From: Sva-07 sp963717385
GTDB taxonomy: Bacteria; Actinomycetota; Acidimicrobiia; Acidimicrobiales; Ilumatobacteraceae
Reading direction: 5' to 3'
Assembly (NCBI GenBank): GCA_963717385.1
Contig: CAVQWE010000012.1
Location: forward strand, 104,868-168,867
Length of the DNA stretch: 64,000 bases
The notes under the pieces were generated by a model that was not told where the DNA came from, made no database searches, and saw nothing but the letters and a program-made list of their open reading frames with translations. Positions 1-8,066 of this stretch are shown here, piece after piece (position 1 is the first letter of the stretch; each line of letters opens with the position of its first letter). The translations under genes and the position numbers were made by a program.

Positions 1-288
1 GATCGCGGCTCCGATCTCGACGCGGGCCATCGCTTCGGCGTAGGGGCCAACTGCGATCACGCCTGGCGCAGCAGCGATCGACGGCGCCTCGATCAGCAGA
101 TCGTCGAGGTGATCCTGGACGAGGCCGAGGGCGTTGGTGAGCGCAGCCGGCAGCGGCGGGTCGCCGTCGCACAGCGGTCCAGCGAGCAACGTCATCGGGC
201 CGACGGGGAGAACATGAATGCCACCACCGGCCACCGCAACCGTGAGTTCGTTGTCGCCGATGCGGACTTCGACGGTTCCCGGCGTCAT
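1..288 (-). CDS. Possible Ppx/GppA-like phosphatase, N-terminal fragment
   Basis: An open frame starts with ATG at 288 and runs off the left edge without a stop (96 codons seen). It overlaps the DUF501 stop by four bases (ATGA), so the two genes are translationally coupled. The opening (MTPGTVEVRIGDNELTV) and a later helix followed by GVIAVGPYAEAM fit the layout of the actin-like N-terminal domain of exopolyphosphatase/GppA proteins, which follow DUF501 in many actinobacteria. The usual DIGTNS-type phosphate loop is not evident; IGDNEL stands in its place. The assignment therefore rests mainly on context. It could be a divergent relative or an unrelated protein. Confidence 0.45.
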   Translation of the reverse strand, partial: MTPGTVEVRIGDNELTVAVAGGGIHVLPVGPMTLLAGPLCDGDPPLPAALTNALGLVQDHLDDLLIEAPSIAAAPGVIAVGPYAEAMARVEIGAAI

Positions 289-758
289 CGGCCGTCTCGA
301 TCGGTCGGGGTGATTGGATCCGACGCACCGTCGAGCTGTGCCATCGCCCACCGCCCGACCGGATCGTCGCCGCCGGCGAGCAGGTAGGCCACGTGTGCGT
401 GGAGGCACTTGACGCCGACCCGAGTTCCGCCGACACCTCCAGAGGGGCGAGGGCCGGTGTGGTCGGCGCCGATTTCGGCGTCGCGTTCGGCCTGGTACCG
501 CTCATGGAGCGCAGCGATCTCGGCTGGATCGATCGCCGCTTCGGCTGCCTTCACGCCGCCACCGGCTTCGAGCCGGCTGACGTCGCGTACCAGCTCGGCG
601 CCGACGAGGTAGAACCTGGTCGGCATCGGTGTGCCGTCGCCGAGGAACGGAGCGTTGCGAACGACGACGGGGTCGCCATCGCTGTCGCGCACGACGACCT
701 CGAAGGCACCTGCCGGTTCGCGTCCGAGCAGTTCGGCGACTCGAGCGCGGTCGTTCAT
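285..758 (-). CDS. DUF501 family protein
   Basis: Protein of 157 residues, near the usual DUF501 length. The family is widespread in actinobacteria, usually between the divisome protein FtsB/DivIC and a Ppx/GppA phosphatase; its biochemical role is not known to me. The C-terminal half holds the typical pattern GGVGGTRVGVKCLHAH followed by a YLLAGGDDPVG motif. The ATG at 758 shares its A with the coxG stop (TGATG), and the stop overlaps the next gene by four bases, so coxG, this gene and the fragment at the left edge read as one message. Here it lies 21.5 kb from ftsB instead of next to it. Confidence 0.88.
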   Translation of the reverse strand: MNDRARVAELLGREPAGAFEVVVRDSDGDPVVVRNAPFLGDGTPMPTRFYLVGAELVRDVSRLEAGGGVKAAEAAIDPAEIAALHERYQAERDAEIGADHTGPRPSGGVGGTRVGVKCLHAHVAYLLAGGDDPVGRWAMAQLDGASDPITPTDRDGR

Positions 759-1447
759 CAGCCTCGTCGGCGACGCAGCAGCAACAACACGAGCACCAGC
801 GCGATGAGAGCGGGCGCCACGCGCTTGGCCAGCGATGACCCTCCGACCTCCATCAAGTCGATCGGCTCGGTCGCCGGCCCCTCGATCTTTCGTACCTGCG
901 ACGTGACGGGTGCATCGGCAGGGGGAGGAGTTGCCGGAGTGGCATCGTCGGCCGCCGGGGCCGGTGTGTCCGCTGCGACTGCTGCGCCCAGGCCCTGTGC
1001 GTCGATCATCTCGTTGAGGTTGTCGGCGAATTGGGCCATCAGCTTCGAGCTGACGTCGCCCATGATGCCCCGGCCGAACTGGGCGACCTTGCCGGTGATG
1101 TGCAGGTCGGTCGTGACGGCGACTCGGGTACTGGTGGGCGACAGGCTCTCGGCCTGGGCCGAGATCTCGGCCGACGCGTTGCCGCGCCCGCCGGTGTCGC
1201 GTCCCGCCCCCTTGATGACGGCGCGGTAGTTCTCGTCGTCACGTTCGATGAAGTGCGCCTCGCCCTTGAACTGGCTGCTGATGGCGCCGAGCTTGACCTT
1301 GACCACACCTCGGTACGTCTCGCCTTCGACCTCTTGGAGTTCGGCGCCGGGAAGGCACGGGGCGATCCGCTCGATGTCGGTGATCAGCGGCCACGCTTCC
1401 TCGATGGGGCGATTGACGGTGAACTCGTTGATCAGTTGCTCTGCCAT
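758..1447 (-). CDS. coxG: CoxG-like SRPBCC protein with C-terminal membrane anchor
   Basis: Protein of 229 residues. The first ~145 residues form a CoxG/SRPBCC (START-like) domain: INEFTVNRPIEEAWPLITD, then CLPGAEL and KVKLGAISSQFKG. An Ala/Pro-rich linker follows, then a hydrophobic helix (about residues 207-225) ending in RRRRG, a tail anchor facing the cytoplasm. In CO dehydrogenase systems CoxG recruits the enzyme to the membrane, and the anchor fits that job. The ATG at 1447 is preceded by GAGGAC; an upstream in-frame start would cost the SD spacing. Its start lies inside the end of the MobA-like gene (16-base overlap). The substrate of the partner enzyme is not proven. Confidence 0.85.
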   Translation of the reverse strand: MAEQLINEFTVNRPIEEAWPLITDIERIAPCLPGAELQEVEGETYRGVVKVKLGAISSQFKGEAHFIERDDENYRAVIKGAGRDTGGRGNASAEISAQAESLSPTSTRVAVTTDLHITGKVAQFGRGIMGDVSSKLMAQFADNLNEMIDAQGLGAAVAADTPAPAADDATPATPPPADAPVTSQVRKIEGPATEPIDLMEVGGSSLAKRVAPALIALVLVLLLLRRRRG

Positions 1448-2004
1448 CGGCGAAGGTCCTCTGTGGTGTCGATGTCGGCTGGGGAACCAGTGCACGCTAC
1501 TTCACGAACCAGTTCTGGACGAACGCGCATCAATGCACGGGCGCCTTCGTCTCCGGTCGTCGGGAGGAGGTCCCAGACTTCTCGGTCGAGCTTGACGGGA
1601 TTCGCTCGGCGTCCGCCATAGCTGGCGACGACGATCGGCCCGTTCGCGTGGGCGACGGTCCGCCAGGCGGTCGGGTCGATGAAGGGCTGGTCGCCGAGAC
1701 CGACGATCACGCTGGTGGCGCCGAGTTCACGGGCGGCGTCGATCCCGGCGTGCAGCGAGGTGATCTGGCCGTCGCGCCATCGATCGTTGTGGCGCACGGT
1801 GACCACCTCGAGCATCGAGATGGGGACGATGTCGGCGACCGCTCCGGTGACCACGACGATCGGGCCGACATCGGCGGCGACGGCGTTGGCGAGCGAGCGC
1901 TCGATCACCGATTCATCGTGATCGGCGCCGCCCGAGGAGATTTTCGCCGAGAGTTTGTGTCCGTCGCCGTGGAAGCGTGATCCGGCGCCGCCGGCGAGCA
2001 GCAC
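1432..2004 (-). CDS. MobA/MocA-like nucleotidyltransferase (molybdenum cofactor maturation)
   Basis: Protein of 190 residues in the MobA-like NTP-transferase family, which attaches CMP or GMP to molybdopterin. The nucleotide loop LLAGGAGSRFHG and a later GLGDQPFIDP (the usual DQP/DMP motif) are visible. Proteins of this type sit in cox/xdh clusters and make the cytosine-dinucleotide cofactor of CO dehydrogenase-type enzymes. The only usable start in frame is GTG at 2004, which places the start inside the first beta strand (IVVLLAGG); no ATG or GTG lies upstream before a long untranslated-looking stretch. Either the protein is slightly short or an upstream start was lost to a base error. Confidence 0.8.
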   Translation of the reverse strand: MLLAGGAGSRFHGDGHKLSAKISSGGADHDESVIERSLANAVAADVGPIVVVTGAVADIVPISMLEVVTVRHNDRWRDGQITSLHAGIDAARELGATSVIVGLGDQPFIDPTAWRTVAHANGPIVVASYGGRRANPVKLDREVWDLLPTTGDEGARALMRVRPELVREVACTGSPADIDTTEDLRRWQSN

Positions 2005-2099
2005 GACGATCCGTTTCGGGTCGCGTCGCCCCAGCGTGTGGAGCTCGTTCGCGCCCGGAAGGTTTCGCCACGTTCGCAGTCTGGCCGCTGAGCGAGCCT

Positions 2100-2130
2100 C
2101 ATTTTCGTGACGGTTTCATGACGAAAAGTT
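2100..2130. repeat. Inverted repeat TTTTCGT/ACGAAAA in divergent promoter region
   Basis: TTTTCGT and ACGAAAA are exact complements separated by 12 bases. The element lies between the divergent MobA-like and NlpC/P60 genes. It resembles a degenerate copy of the GTGACG...CGTCAC palindromes found at 32.9-35.6 and 50.6 kb, but could also be an operator. Confidence 0.4.
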
Positions 2131-2165
2131 TGCAGGCCCGCTGGAGTATTGCGGTTTGATGACGA

Positions 2166-2171
2166 TACGTT
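2166..2171 (+). promoter_or_regulatory. Putative -10 box (TACGTT) of the NlpC/P60 gene
   Basis: TACGTT fits the actinobacterial -10 pattern TANNNT. It lies about 40 bases before the ATG at 2212 and would give a short leader containing the hairpin at 2182-2198. No convincing -35 is seen. Confidence 0.35.
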
Positions 2172-2181
2172 ACGCATCCGT

Positions 2182-2198
2182 CACGGCAAGGAGCCGTG
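2182..2198 (+). promoter_or_regulatory. Hairpin with AAGGA in its loop, NlpC/P60 leader
   Basis: CACGGC and GCCGTG form a perfect 6-bp stem around the loop AAGGA, the only Shine-Dalgarno-like sequence upstream of the peptidase start at 2212. Presenting the SD in a loop 19 bases from the ATG is unusual and may modulate translation. Confidence 0.35.
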
Positions 2199-2211
2199 TG
2201 GTGACCCACCC

Positions 2212-2934
2212 ATGAGTACATCGACCCCCTCCCTCGCCAGCCCGCTCGCCTCGCCTCGAGGCGTCTGCTCGAGCTTCGCCTCGATGGCGCGGGCCGCGGT
2301 GCTCGCCACCTTGCTCACCACAGCCACCGTGGTCGGAGCCGTTGCGATCGCCGATGACACCGCAGCCGCGGTGTCGGGGCCACTGGCCACCAACGCCATG
2401 GCGCCGATCGTCACCACCTCGGCACGTCAGGCACTCGACAGCTACGACGAGTGGGTCGAGAACGATCAACCCGCCGCCTATCGCTCCTTCGTGTGGTTCC
2501 GCACCCAGACCGCTCAGTACGCCGCAACCGAGTTGGGCTACCCGCAGGACGACATGGTCCAAGCGTGGGCAGCAACACCGGTCGGACACCAGCTCGCAGT
2601 CCTCGCGGCGATGACGCAGGTGGGTGTGCCCTATCGCAGCAACACCAGCTCAGAGGGCGTCGGGTTCGACTGCTCGGGCCTCACGACCTTTGCGTGGGCC
2701 AGGGCGGGCGTCGACATCGTTCGCCAGTCGGGTGCGCAGATTCGCAACGCGGCGGGCCTCGACCGATCCACGGCGAAGGCCGGCGACCTGGTGCAGTACC
2801 CGGGCCACGTCATGATGTACCTCGGCATCGGCGACGCGATCATCCACTCGGTGATGACCGGTCGCACCGTCGAACTCGACACGATCTCGGCCCGCCGGGT
2901 CAACTCGGTCCGCTTCGGCGACCCGACACTCTGA
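2212..2934 (+). CDS. Secreted NlpC/P60 family cell-wall peptidase
   Basis: Protein of 240 residues from ATG 2212. Residues about 24-48 are a hydrophobic signal or anchor segment (ARAAVLATLLTTATVVGAVA). The C-terminal NlpC/P60 domain has the catalytic cysteine in GFDCSGLTTFAWARAG (Cys about 154) and the histidine in GHVMMYLG (His about 199), with the usual GVPYRSN opening. Enzymes of this family cut peptide stems of peptidoglycan outside the membrane. An alternative ATG at 2149 would add 21 residues with no signal character. It is the only plus-strand gene inside the hydroxylase accessory block, and no functional link to it is evident. Confidence 0.88.
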   Translation: MSTSTPSLASPLASPRGVCSSFASMARAAVLATLLTTATVVGAVAIADDTAAAVSGPLATNAMAPIVTTSARQALDSYDEWVENDQPAAYRSFVWFRTQTAQYAATELGYPQDDMVQAWAATPVGHQLAVLAAMTQVGVPYRSNTSSEGVGFDCSGLTTFAWARAGVDIVRQSGAQIRNAAGLDRSTAKAGDLVQYPGHVMMYLGIGDAIIHSVMTGRTVELDTISARRVNSVRFGDPTL

Positions 2935-2941
2935 CGTCGCG

Positions 2942-3766
2942 TCAGGAATGGATGGCGCCGACGCCGTCGCGTAGCGACGGAACGTTGCGGCCCGTTCGGC
3001 GAGCGATGATCTCAGCGCAGATCGACACCGCCGTCTCCTCGGGCGTTCGAGCACCGATGTCGAGCCCGATCGGCGACATCAGGCGGCCGAGTTGCTCGTT
3101 GGTGACACCGGCAGCGAGCAGTCGTTCGGTACGACGTTCGTGCGTGGAGCGGCTCCCCATCACACCGATGTAGCCGACGCTGGAGGCAAGCGCACCGATG
3201 ACCGCCGGGACATCGAACTTGGGGTCGTGGGTGAGGATGCACACCACGTCACGAGGTCCGAGTTCGTCGCCGTGCGATTCGAACACCGGGGTCGGCCAGG
3301 TCACTTTCACCTCGTCGGCCATCGGAAAGCGCCGCTTGGTGGCAAACACCTCGCGGGCGTCGCACACGGTGACCCGATAGCCCAGCACCTTGGCCACTCG
3401 GGCGAGCGCCGCAGTGAAGTCGACGGCGCCGAAGATCCACATCTGCGGTGGCGGCGCATGCGACTCGACGAAGATCCGCACCGTTGGTTGATCGACGAGG
3501 TCTTCGGGTGTGGTCTGGCCCTCGGGGCCGTAATTGCGGACGCCGGATCGTGCTGCTTCCAGCTCAGCCAGCGCATCGCGGGTGACCACACGGTCGAGGT
3601 CGGGGTGGCCGAGCGAACCGGTTGGCGGTTCTCCCGGCTCGACGAGCAATTTGGCCCCGACATTGGGGCCGTCGATCACCGTGGCGAGCGCAACCGGAGT
3701 TGTCGCACGCAACGCGGCCGCATAGCGATCGAACAGCGAGGCGTCGGCGGGCATGGGCGCAGTCAC
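2942..3766 (-). CDS. XdhC-like Rossmann-domain protein (CoxI/XdhC C-terminal part)
   Basis: Protein of 274 residues. The C-terminal XdhC domain is a Rossmann-type fold: MWIFGAVDFTAALARVAKVLGY and CDAREVFATKRRF, then YIGVMGSRSTHERR and IGLDIGARTPEETAVSICAEI. XdhC proteins bind molybdenum cofactor and help insert or sulfurate it in xanthine-dehydrogenase and CO-dehydrogenase type enzymes. The GTG at 3766 overlaps the preceding XdhC-N stop by four bases (GTGA) and is preferred; the ATG at 3754 is the alternative. The domain split over two genes reproduces the two-part XdhC architecture. The N-terminal ~130 residues are less conserved. Confidence 0.85.
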   Translation of the reverse strand: MTAPMPADASLFDRYAAALRATTPVALATVIDGPNVGAKLLVEPGEPPTGSLGHPDLDRVVTRDALAELEAARSGVRNYGPEGQTTPEDLVDQPTVRIFVESHAPPPQMWIFGAVDFTAALARVAKVLGYRVTVCDAREVFATKRRFPMADEVKVTWPTPVFESHGDELGPRDVVCILTHDPKFDVPAVIGALASSVGYIGVMGSRSTHERRTERLLAAGVTNEQLGRLMSPIGLDIGARTPEETAVSICAEIIARRTGRNVPSLRDGVGAIHS

Positions 3767-4080
3767 CAGTCGAGTTCCTCGATGAAGAGATGGATCGTGC
3801 CACCGCACGTGAGTCCGACGGCGAACGCCTCGTCGTCGGAGTATCCGAACGTGATCACTCCCGGTTCGCGCTCGCCGGCGATGATCGACAGCGCTTCGGC
3901 GACGACGGCACCTTCGACGCATCCGCCGCTGACGCTGCCGGCGACTTCACCGTCGTCGGTCACGGCCATCGCAGCGCCCGGGTCGCGGGGGCCCGACCCT
4001 TCGATGTCGACGACGCGAGCGACGGCGATTCGGTGGCCGGCTCGTCGCCAGCGGTCGATGTCATCGAGCAGGTCGTGCAT
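3763..4080 (-). CDS. XdhC N-terminal domain protein
   Basis: Protein of 105 residues corresponding to the XdhC/CoxI N-terminal domain: the start MHDLLDDIDRWRRAGHRIA, the core VVDIEGSGPRDPGAAMAV and the conserved glycine/cysteine motif GSVSGGCVEGAVV. Such domains act in molybdenum-cofactor delivery to Mo-hydroxylases. The next gene, overlapping by GTGA, carries the Rossmann half, so the two products probably act together. It lies 14 bases after coxE. Confidence 0.86.
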   Translation of the reverse strand: MHDLLDDIDRWRRAGHRIAVARVVDIEGSGPRDPGAAMAVTDDGEVAGSVSGGCVEGAVVAEALSIIAGEREPGVITFGYSDDEAFAVGLTCGGTIHLFIEELDW

Positions 4081-4094
4081 GTCGCTCCTTCAGA

Positions 4095-5210
4095 TCAGCC
4101 GTCGGCGATCACTCGGGTCAGTTCCTCCATGGCTGCCACAGAATGGCCTTCCACGAAGTGGTCAACATAGGGCAGTGCTGCGGCCATTCCCCTGGCGAGT
4201 GGCGCATAGCCGGGGGTGACCTTCAGCGGGTTGACCCAGATGAGGCGATGGGTGACCCGCTGGAGTCGTTCCATCTCGGCACCCAATTCGTCGGGATCGC
4301 CACGGTCCCACCCGTCGGAGAGGATGACCACGATCGAGTTTCGCGCCAGACCTCGAACTCCCCACTCGTCGTTGAACTGGCGCAGGCCGCTGCCGAGTCG
4401 TGTGCCGCCGCTCCAGTCGGTGACCCGATCGCCGGCGGCACGCAGGGCGATGTCGGGGTCGCGGCTGGTCAGCTCGCGGGTGATCCGGGTGAGGCGCGTG
4501 CCCAATGCGAACGCCTCGACCTTCTGCCGTCCAGCGACAGCGGCGTGAACGAAGCGCAGCAGTGCGCGTGCGTACGGTTCCATCGATCCGCTGACATCGA
4601 GGAGCAGGACCAGCCGGCGCAGCCGCGGAGTGGGCGCGAGGTGGTGGCGTTCGATGGGCTCGCCGCCGGCACGAATCGCAGCGCGCACCGTGCGGCGGAT
4701 GTCGGGTGTGGAGGTGCGGCGTGAGGTCGGACCGCGGCGCAGCGACGCACGCGGTGCACCAACGAGGCGAAGGTGGGTCATCAGCTCTTGGGCGTGGGCG
4801 AGTTCGTCGGGGGAGTAGTCGGCGAAATCCTTGTGCCGGAGGATCTCGGTGGCCGAGAAGCGCAGCTCGATCACGTCGTCGTCGCTGGTTTCGGCGTCGT
4901 CGTCGCCGTTCGCGGAATCGTCGTCGTCGGAGTCGACGGCGATCGTGACCGTGATCTCGTCGGCGGGTTCGTCGACCCCAGTCGACCGCCGACCTTCGAA
5001 GAACACCGCGAACGCCCGGTCGTAGAGCGCGATGTCTTCCACTCGGCGCACCAGTGTCGAGCGTCCCACCCAGTACGTGGTGTCTCTGTCGTCGAGCCCG
5101 GTGGCACAGAGTGCAGCCGCGAAGGTGTGCGTGCAGCTGGTCGGCACGCTGAGGCCGAGGCCGCGCAGGACCTGAGTGAACGCAACGGCGATGTCGGCTG
5201 GCGAGGTCAC
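4095..5210 (-). CDS. coxE: CoxE-like VWA domain protein
   Basis: Protein of 371 residues. The C-terminal von Willebrand A-type domain begins at RRLVLLLDVSGSMEPYARA; DVSGS is the metal-ion-dependent adhesion site (about residue 205), followed by a conserved Thr in SGGTRLGSGL and the Asp of VVILSDGWDRGD. An acidic stretch (SDDDDSANGDDDAE) interrupts the N-terminal half. In cox systems CoxE pairs with the MoxR-type ATPase CoxD to mature the Mo-Cu active site of CO dehydrogenase. It follows coxD by ten bases and precedes xdhC. Confidence 0.88.
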   Translation of the reverse strand: MTSPADIAVAFTQVLRGLGLSVPTSCTHTFAAALCATGLDDRDTTYWVGRSTLVRRVEDIALYDRAFAVFFEGRRSTGVDEPADEITVTIAVDSDDDDSANGDDDAETSDDDVIELRFSATEILRHKDFADYSPDELAHAQELMTHLRLVGAPRASLRRGPTSRRTSTPDIRRTVRAAIRAGGEPIERHHLAPTPRLRRLVLLLDVSGSMEPYARALLRFVHAAVAGRQKVEAFALGTRLTRITRELTSRDPDIALRAAGDRVTDWSGGTRLGSGLRQFNDEWGVRGLARNSIVVILSDGWDRGDPDELGAEMERLQRVTHRLIWVNPLKVTPGYAPLARGMAAALPYVDHFVEGHSVAAMEELTRVIADG

Positions 5211-5220
5211 GCGTCGGTGG

Positions 5221-6162
5221 TCACGTGTCGGCGATGGTCAGCTGGCCTGGTACCTCGCGGTGCGCTCGACCCGCAGCGATCGCCTGCTCGACGAGGTCGC
5301 CCATGCCGTGCTGCTCGACCCGCTGGTTGTCCTCGCGGTACTTGACGACCGTTCCCAAGGTGTTCGCCACCATCTGTTCGGTCAACTCGGTTGCGCCGAG
5401 TCGCCCCAGCGCGGTTGCCCAGTCGATGGTTTCGGCGACGCCGGGCGGCTTGTAGAGCGACATGGTGCGCAACGTCTCGACGGCCCCGGCCACCTGGCGT
5501 GCGAGTTCGGCTTCGATGCCGGGCACACGAAGCTTGACGATCGCGACCTCGCGGTCGAAACCCGGGTGCTCGACCCAGTGATACAGGCAGCGTCGCTTCA
5601 GCGCATCGTGGACGTCGCGGGTGCGGTTCGACGTGAGGATCACCAAGGGTGGCTGCTCGGCACGGAACACGCCGACCTCGGGGATCGTGATCTGGAAGTC
5701 GGACAGGATCTCGAGGAGGTAGGCCTCGAACTCGTCGTCGGCACGATCGATCTCGTCGATCAGCAGGATCGGAGGCGGGCCGTCGACTGGCTCGATTGCT
5801 CGCAGCAGCGCCCGCTTGATCAGGAACCGTTCGCCGTACAGCTCGCTCTCGAGCTCGTCGGCCGTGCGTGTCGCGGACTCGCCTGTTGCTTCGGTGGCGC
5901 GAAGGTGCAGCAGTTGGCGGGCGTAGTCCCAGTCGTACACCGCTTGTGACACGTCGATGCCTTCGTAGCACTGCAGTCGGATCAGCTGCCCCCCGGTGGC
6001 AGCCGCCAGGGTCTTGGCGAGTTCGGTCTTGCCGACACCGGCTTCGCCCTCGAGCAGCAATGGGCGTTGCAACGTCATCGCCAGGAACACCGCGGTCGAG
6101 ATCCCCTCATCGGGCAGGTAACCGTGGCGTGAGAGCGCCCCGGCGACGGTGTCGGGAGTCAT
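5221..6162 (-). CDS. coxD: CoxD-like MoxR family AAA+ ATPase
   Basis: Protein of 313 residues. Walker A is GEAGVGKT (39-46), Walker B ILLIDEID (132-139), with a sensor region VILTSNRTRDVHDALKRRCLYHW typical of MoxR ATPases. CoxD-type ATPases remodel the apo-enzyme so that sulfur and copper can be put into the CO dehydrogenase active site; the form-II-like CoxL in this window makes the exact role here uncertain. First gene of the coxD-coxE-xdhC run; a TAGCGT box ends seven bases before the ATG, suggesting a leaderless start. Confidence 0.9.
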   Translation of the reverse strand: MTPDTVAGALSRHGYLPDEGISTAVFLAMTLQRPLLLEGEAGVGKTELAKTLAAATGGQLIRLQCYEGIDVSQAVYDWDYARQLLHLRATEATGESATRTADELESELYGERFLIKRALLRAIEPVDGPPPILLIDEIDRADDEFEAYLLEILSDFQITIPEVGVFRAEQPPLVILTSNRTRDVHDALKRRCLYHWVEHPGFDREVAIVKLRVPGIEAELARQVAGAVETLRTMSLYKPPGVAETIDWATALGRLGATELTEQMVANTLGTVVKYREDNQRVEQHGMGDLVEQAIAAGRAHREVPGQLTIADT

Positions 6163-6169
6163 TGCGACG

Positions 6170-6175
6170 ACGCTA
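6170..6175 (-). promoter_or_regulatory. Putative -10 box (TAGCGT) for leaderless coxD
   Basis: TAGCGT on the minus strand ends seven bases before the coxD ATG at 6162, with no SD between, the spacing expected of a leaderless actinobacterial transcript. Confidence 0.5.
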
Positions 6176-6208
6176 CCGGAGGGGCTCGTGTGACATCCGC
6201 TCCGTCCT

Positions 6209-8033
6209 GTGGGACCGGTTCTGCGGCATCATGTGCAGGTGGATGGTGAGGTGGGCGCAAGCGGTGCATTCGACATCGCCATTCACAGCTCGGGTCGTCG
6301 ATCGGTCCAGGTGCGAATCGACGGTGGTCCTCGCATTGCACTCGAGCGCGAGCTGCGAACGGGTGACTGGGTCGGTGCAGGTGCCAGTTGGTGCTCGCTA
6401 CGTCGTCGCAGTCGACGCCGACCGGCTCGCGCTCGATCCTCGAGCGACCGAGGTGTGGTTCCCGCCTGGTCACTCGCGTGCGTCCAACGAGCGTGGCAGC
6501 CATCTCGACCCGGCGACGTTTCCGCGAGCGGTGGCGGCCCCCTGGCCTGCTGCTCGCCCCCAGCGCCACACCACGCGGCCGCTCGTGGTGTACGAGGCGC
6601 ACGTTCGGGGTCTCACCAAGGCACGCAGCCGGCCCGACGCGGGCACCTTCCGTGCTGCGACGGCGGAGTTGGCGAGGCTCGCGGATCTCGGTGTCTCGGT
6701 GCTCGAACTCCTCCCGGTGCATCAATTCGATCCCGACGAGGGCAACTACTGGGGGTACATGCCGCTGGTGTTCGGAGCCGTGCACCGTCAGTACGCGGCG
6801 GGGGATCATCCCGCCGAGGAGCTGGCCGACCTGGTGTCGGCCGCGCACGACCACGACATCGAGGTGTGGATCGACGTCGTGGTCAACCACACGACCGAAG
6901 CCGATCCTGCCGGACCCGACTACACCTTGCGGATTCTCGATGAGCGTGAGTACTACGTGGTTCGGCCCGATGGGAGTTACCTCGACGACGCCGGCACCGG
7001 CAACGTGGTCGATGCCCACTCGCCCCAGTCTCGTCGGCTCATCATGGAGGCACTCGACCGATTCGCCGATCTCGGTGTCGACGGGTTCCGGTTCGACCTG
7101 GCCGCCGTGTTGGCGCGCGATCCGGACTTCGTTCGGGCGATCGGCGACTGGGGCGAACGCCGCGGTGTGCGACTGATCGCCGAACCGTGGGACATGGCGC
7201 GCTATCTGCTCGGCCCCGACTTTCCCGATCAACGCTGGATGCAGTGGAACGGCGAGTTCCGCGACGACGTGCGCGGATTCCTGCGCGGCGAGCCGGGGAT
7301 GGTGCCGATGATGGTGCAGCGGCTCGCCGGCAGCCCCGACCTGTTCACCTCGCCGATGTGCTCGCTGAACTTTCTGACCGCACACGACGGGTTCACCATG
7401 TACGACCTGGTCGCCTACGACCATCGTCGCAACGACGCGAACGGCTGGGACAACACCGACGGTCACCACCACAACCGTTCATGGAACTGCGGTTGGGAGG
7501 GCGACGTCGATGTGCCCGCCGAGGTGATGGTGCTCCGGCGTCGACAGTTGCGCAACGCGATGTGTTTGCTGCTGCTCAGCCACGGTGTGCCGATGTTCGT
7601 TGCCGGCGACGAGGTGGCGCGAACCCAGCACGGCAACAACAACGCCTACAACCAGGACAACGCGACGTCGTGGTTCGACTGGGACCGTGCCGAGCAGTGG
7701 GCCGACCACGAACGTTTCGTTCGCGAACTGATCGCGGTTCGGGCAGCACACCCGGTGCTGTGGGATCCCGATCGGTGGGGGAGTCGCCTGATGATGTTCG
7801 GCGCGAATGGCGAGCCTGATCTCGGCCACGAGTCGCGATCGATCGCCTGGGCGGTCGACGGCCTCTACGTGATGGCGAACATGTGGTGGGAGCCGGTCGA
7901 GTTCACGGTGCAGGTGGGGGGCGACTGGCGTCTCGCCGTCGACACCAGCATCGAGGTGGGCCGGCCCGCCGATTCTCCGGCGGGTCCGACGGTCACCGTG
8001 GGCCCGCGGTCGATCGTGGTGCTCACCCGCTGA
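6209..8033 (+). CDS. glgX: GlgX-like glycogen debranching enzyme / isoamylase (frameshift near 6374)
   Basis: GH13 family enzyme that would hydrolyse alpha-1,6 branch points of glycogen-like glucans. Visible: YEAHVRGLT, VDGFRFDLAAVLARD (nucleophile Asp near residue 295), LIAEPWD (acid Glu near 324), NFLTAHDGFTMYDLV, and the GlgX-specific tail RSWNCG... and TQHGNNNAYNQDN. The N-terminal CBM48-like part starts at GTG 6209 (GASGAFDIAIHSSG) and changes frame near 6374, where removing one G gives DWVVQVPVGARYVV. With that base removed the gene is exactly 608 codons. The N-terminus is shorter than in typical 700-residue GlgX. It is divergent from coxD with only 46 bases between. Confidence 0.85.
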
Positions 8034-8041
8034 TGTCAGCC

Positions 8042-8058
8042 TTGGTGTCAGACACCAA
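8042..8058. terminator. Palindrome TTGGTGTC-A-GACACCAA between convergent genes
   Basis: A perfect 8-bp inverted repeat with one central base fills the 33-base gap between the convergent glgX-like and FAD-oxidoreductase genes. It may act as a bidirectional terminator. The same core (GTGTCAGACAC) recurs at 27097-27109, again between convergent genes. Confidence 0.45.
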
Positions 8059-8066
8059 TCGTCACA

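Noticed and set aside
2005..2211. A ydaO/c-di-AMP riboswitch before the NlpC/P60 gene
   Set aside because: Such switches often precede wall hydrolases, but the conserved motifs were not found; only a small hairpin is present.
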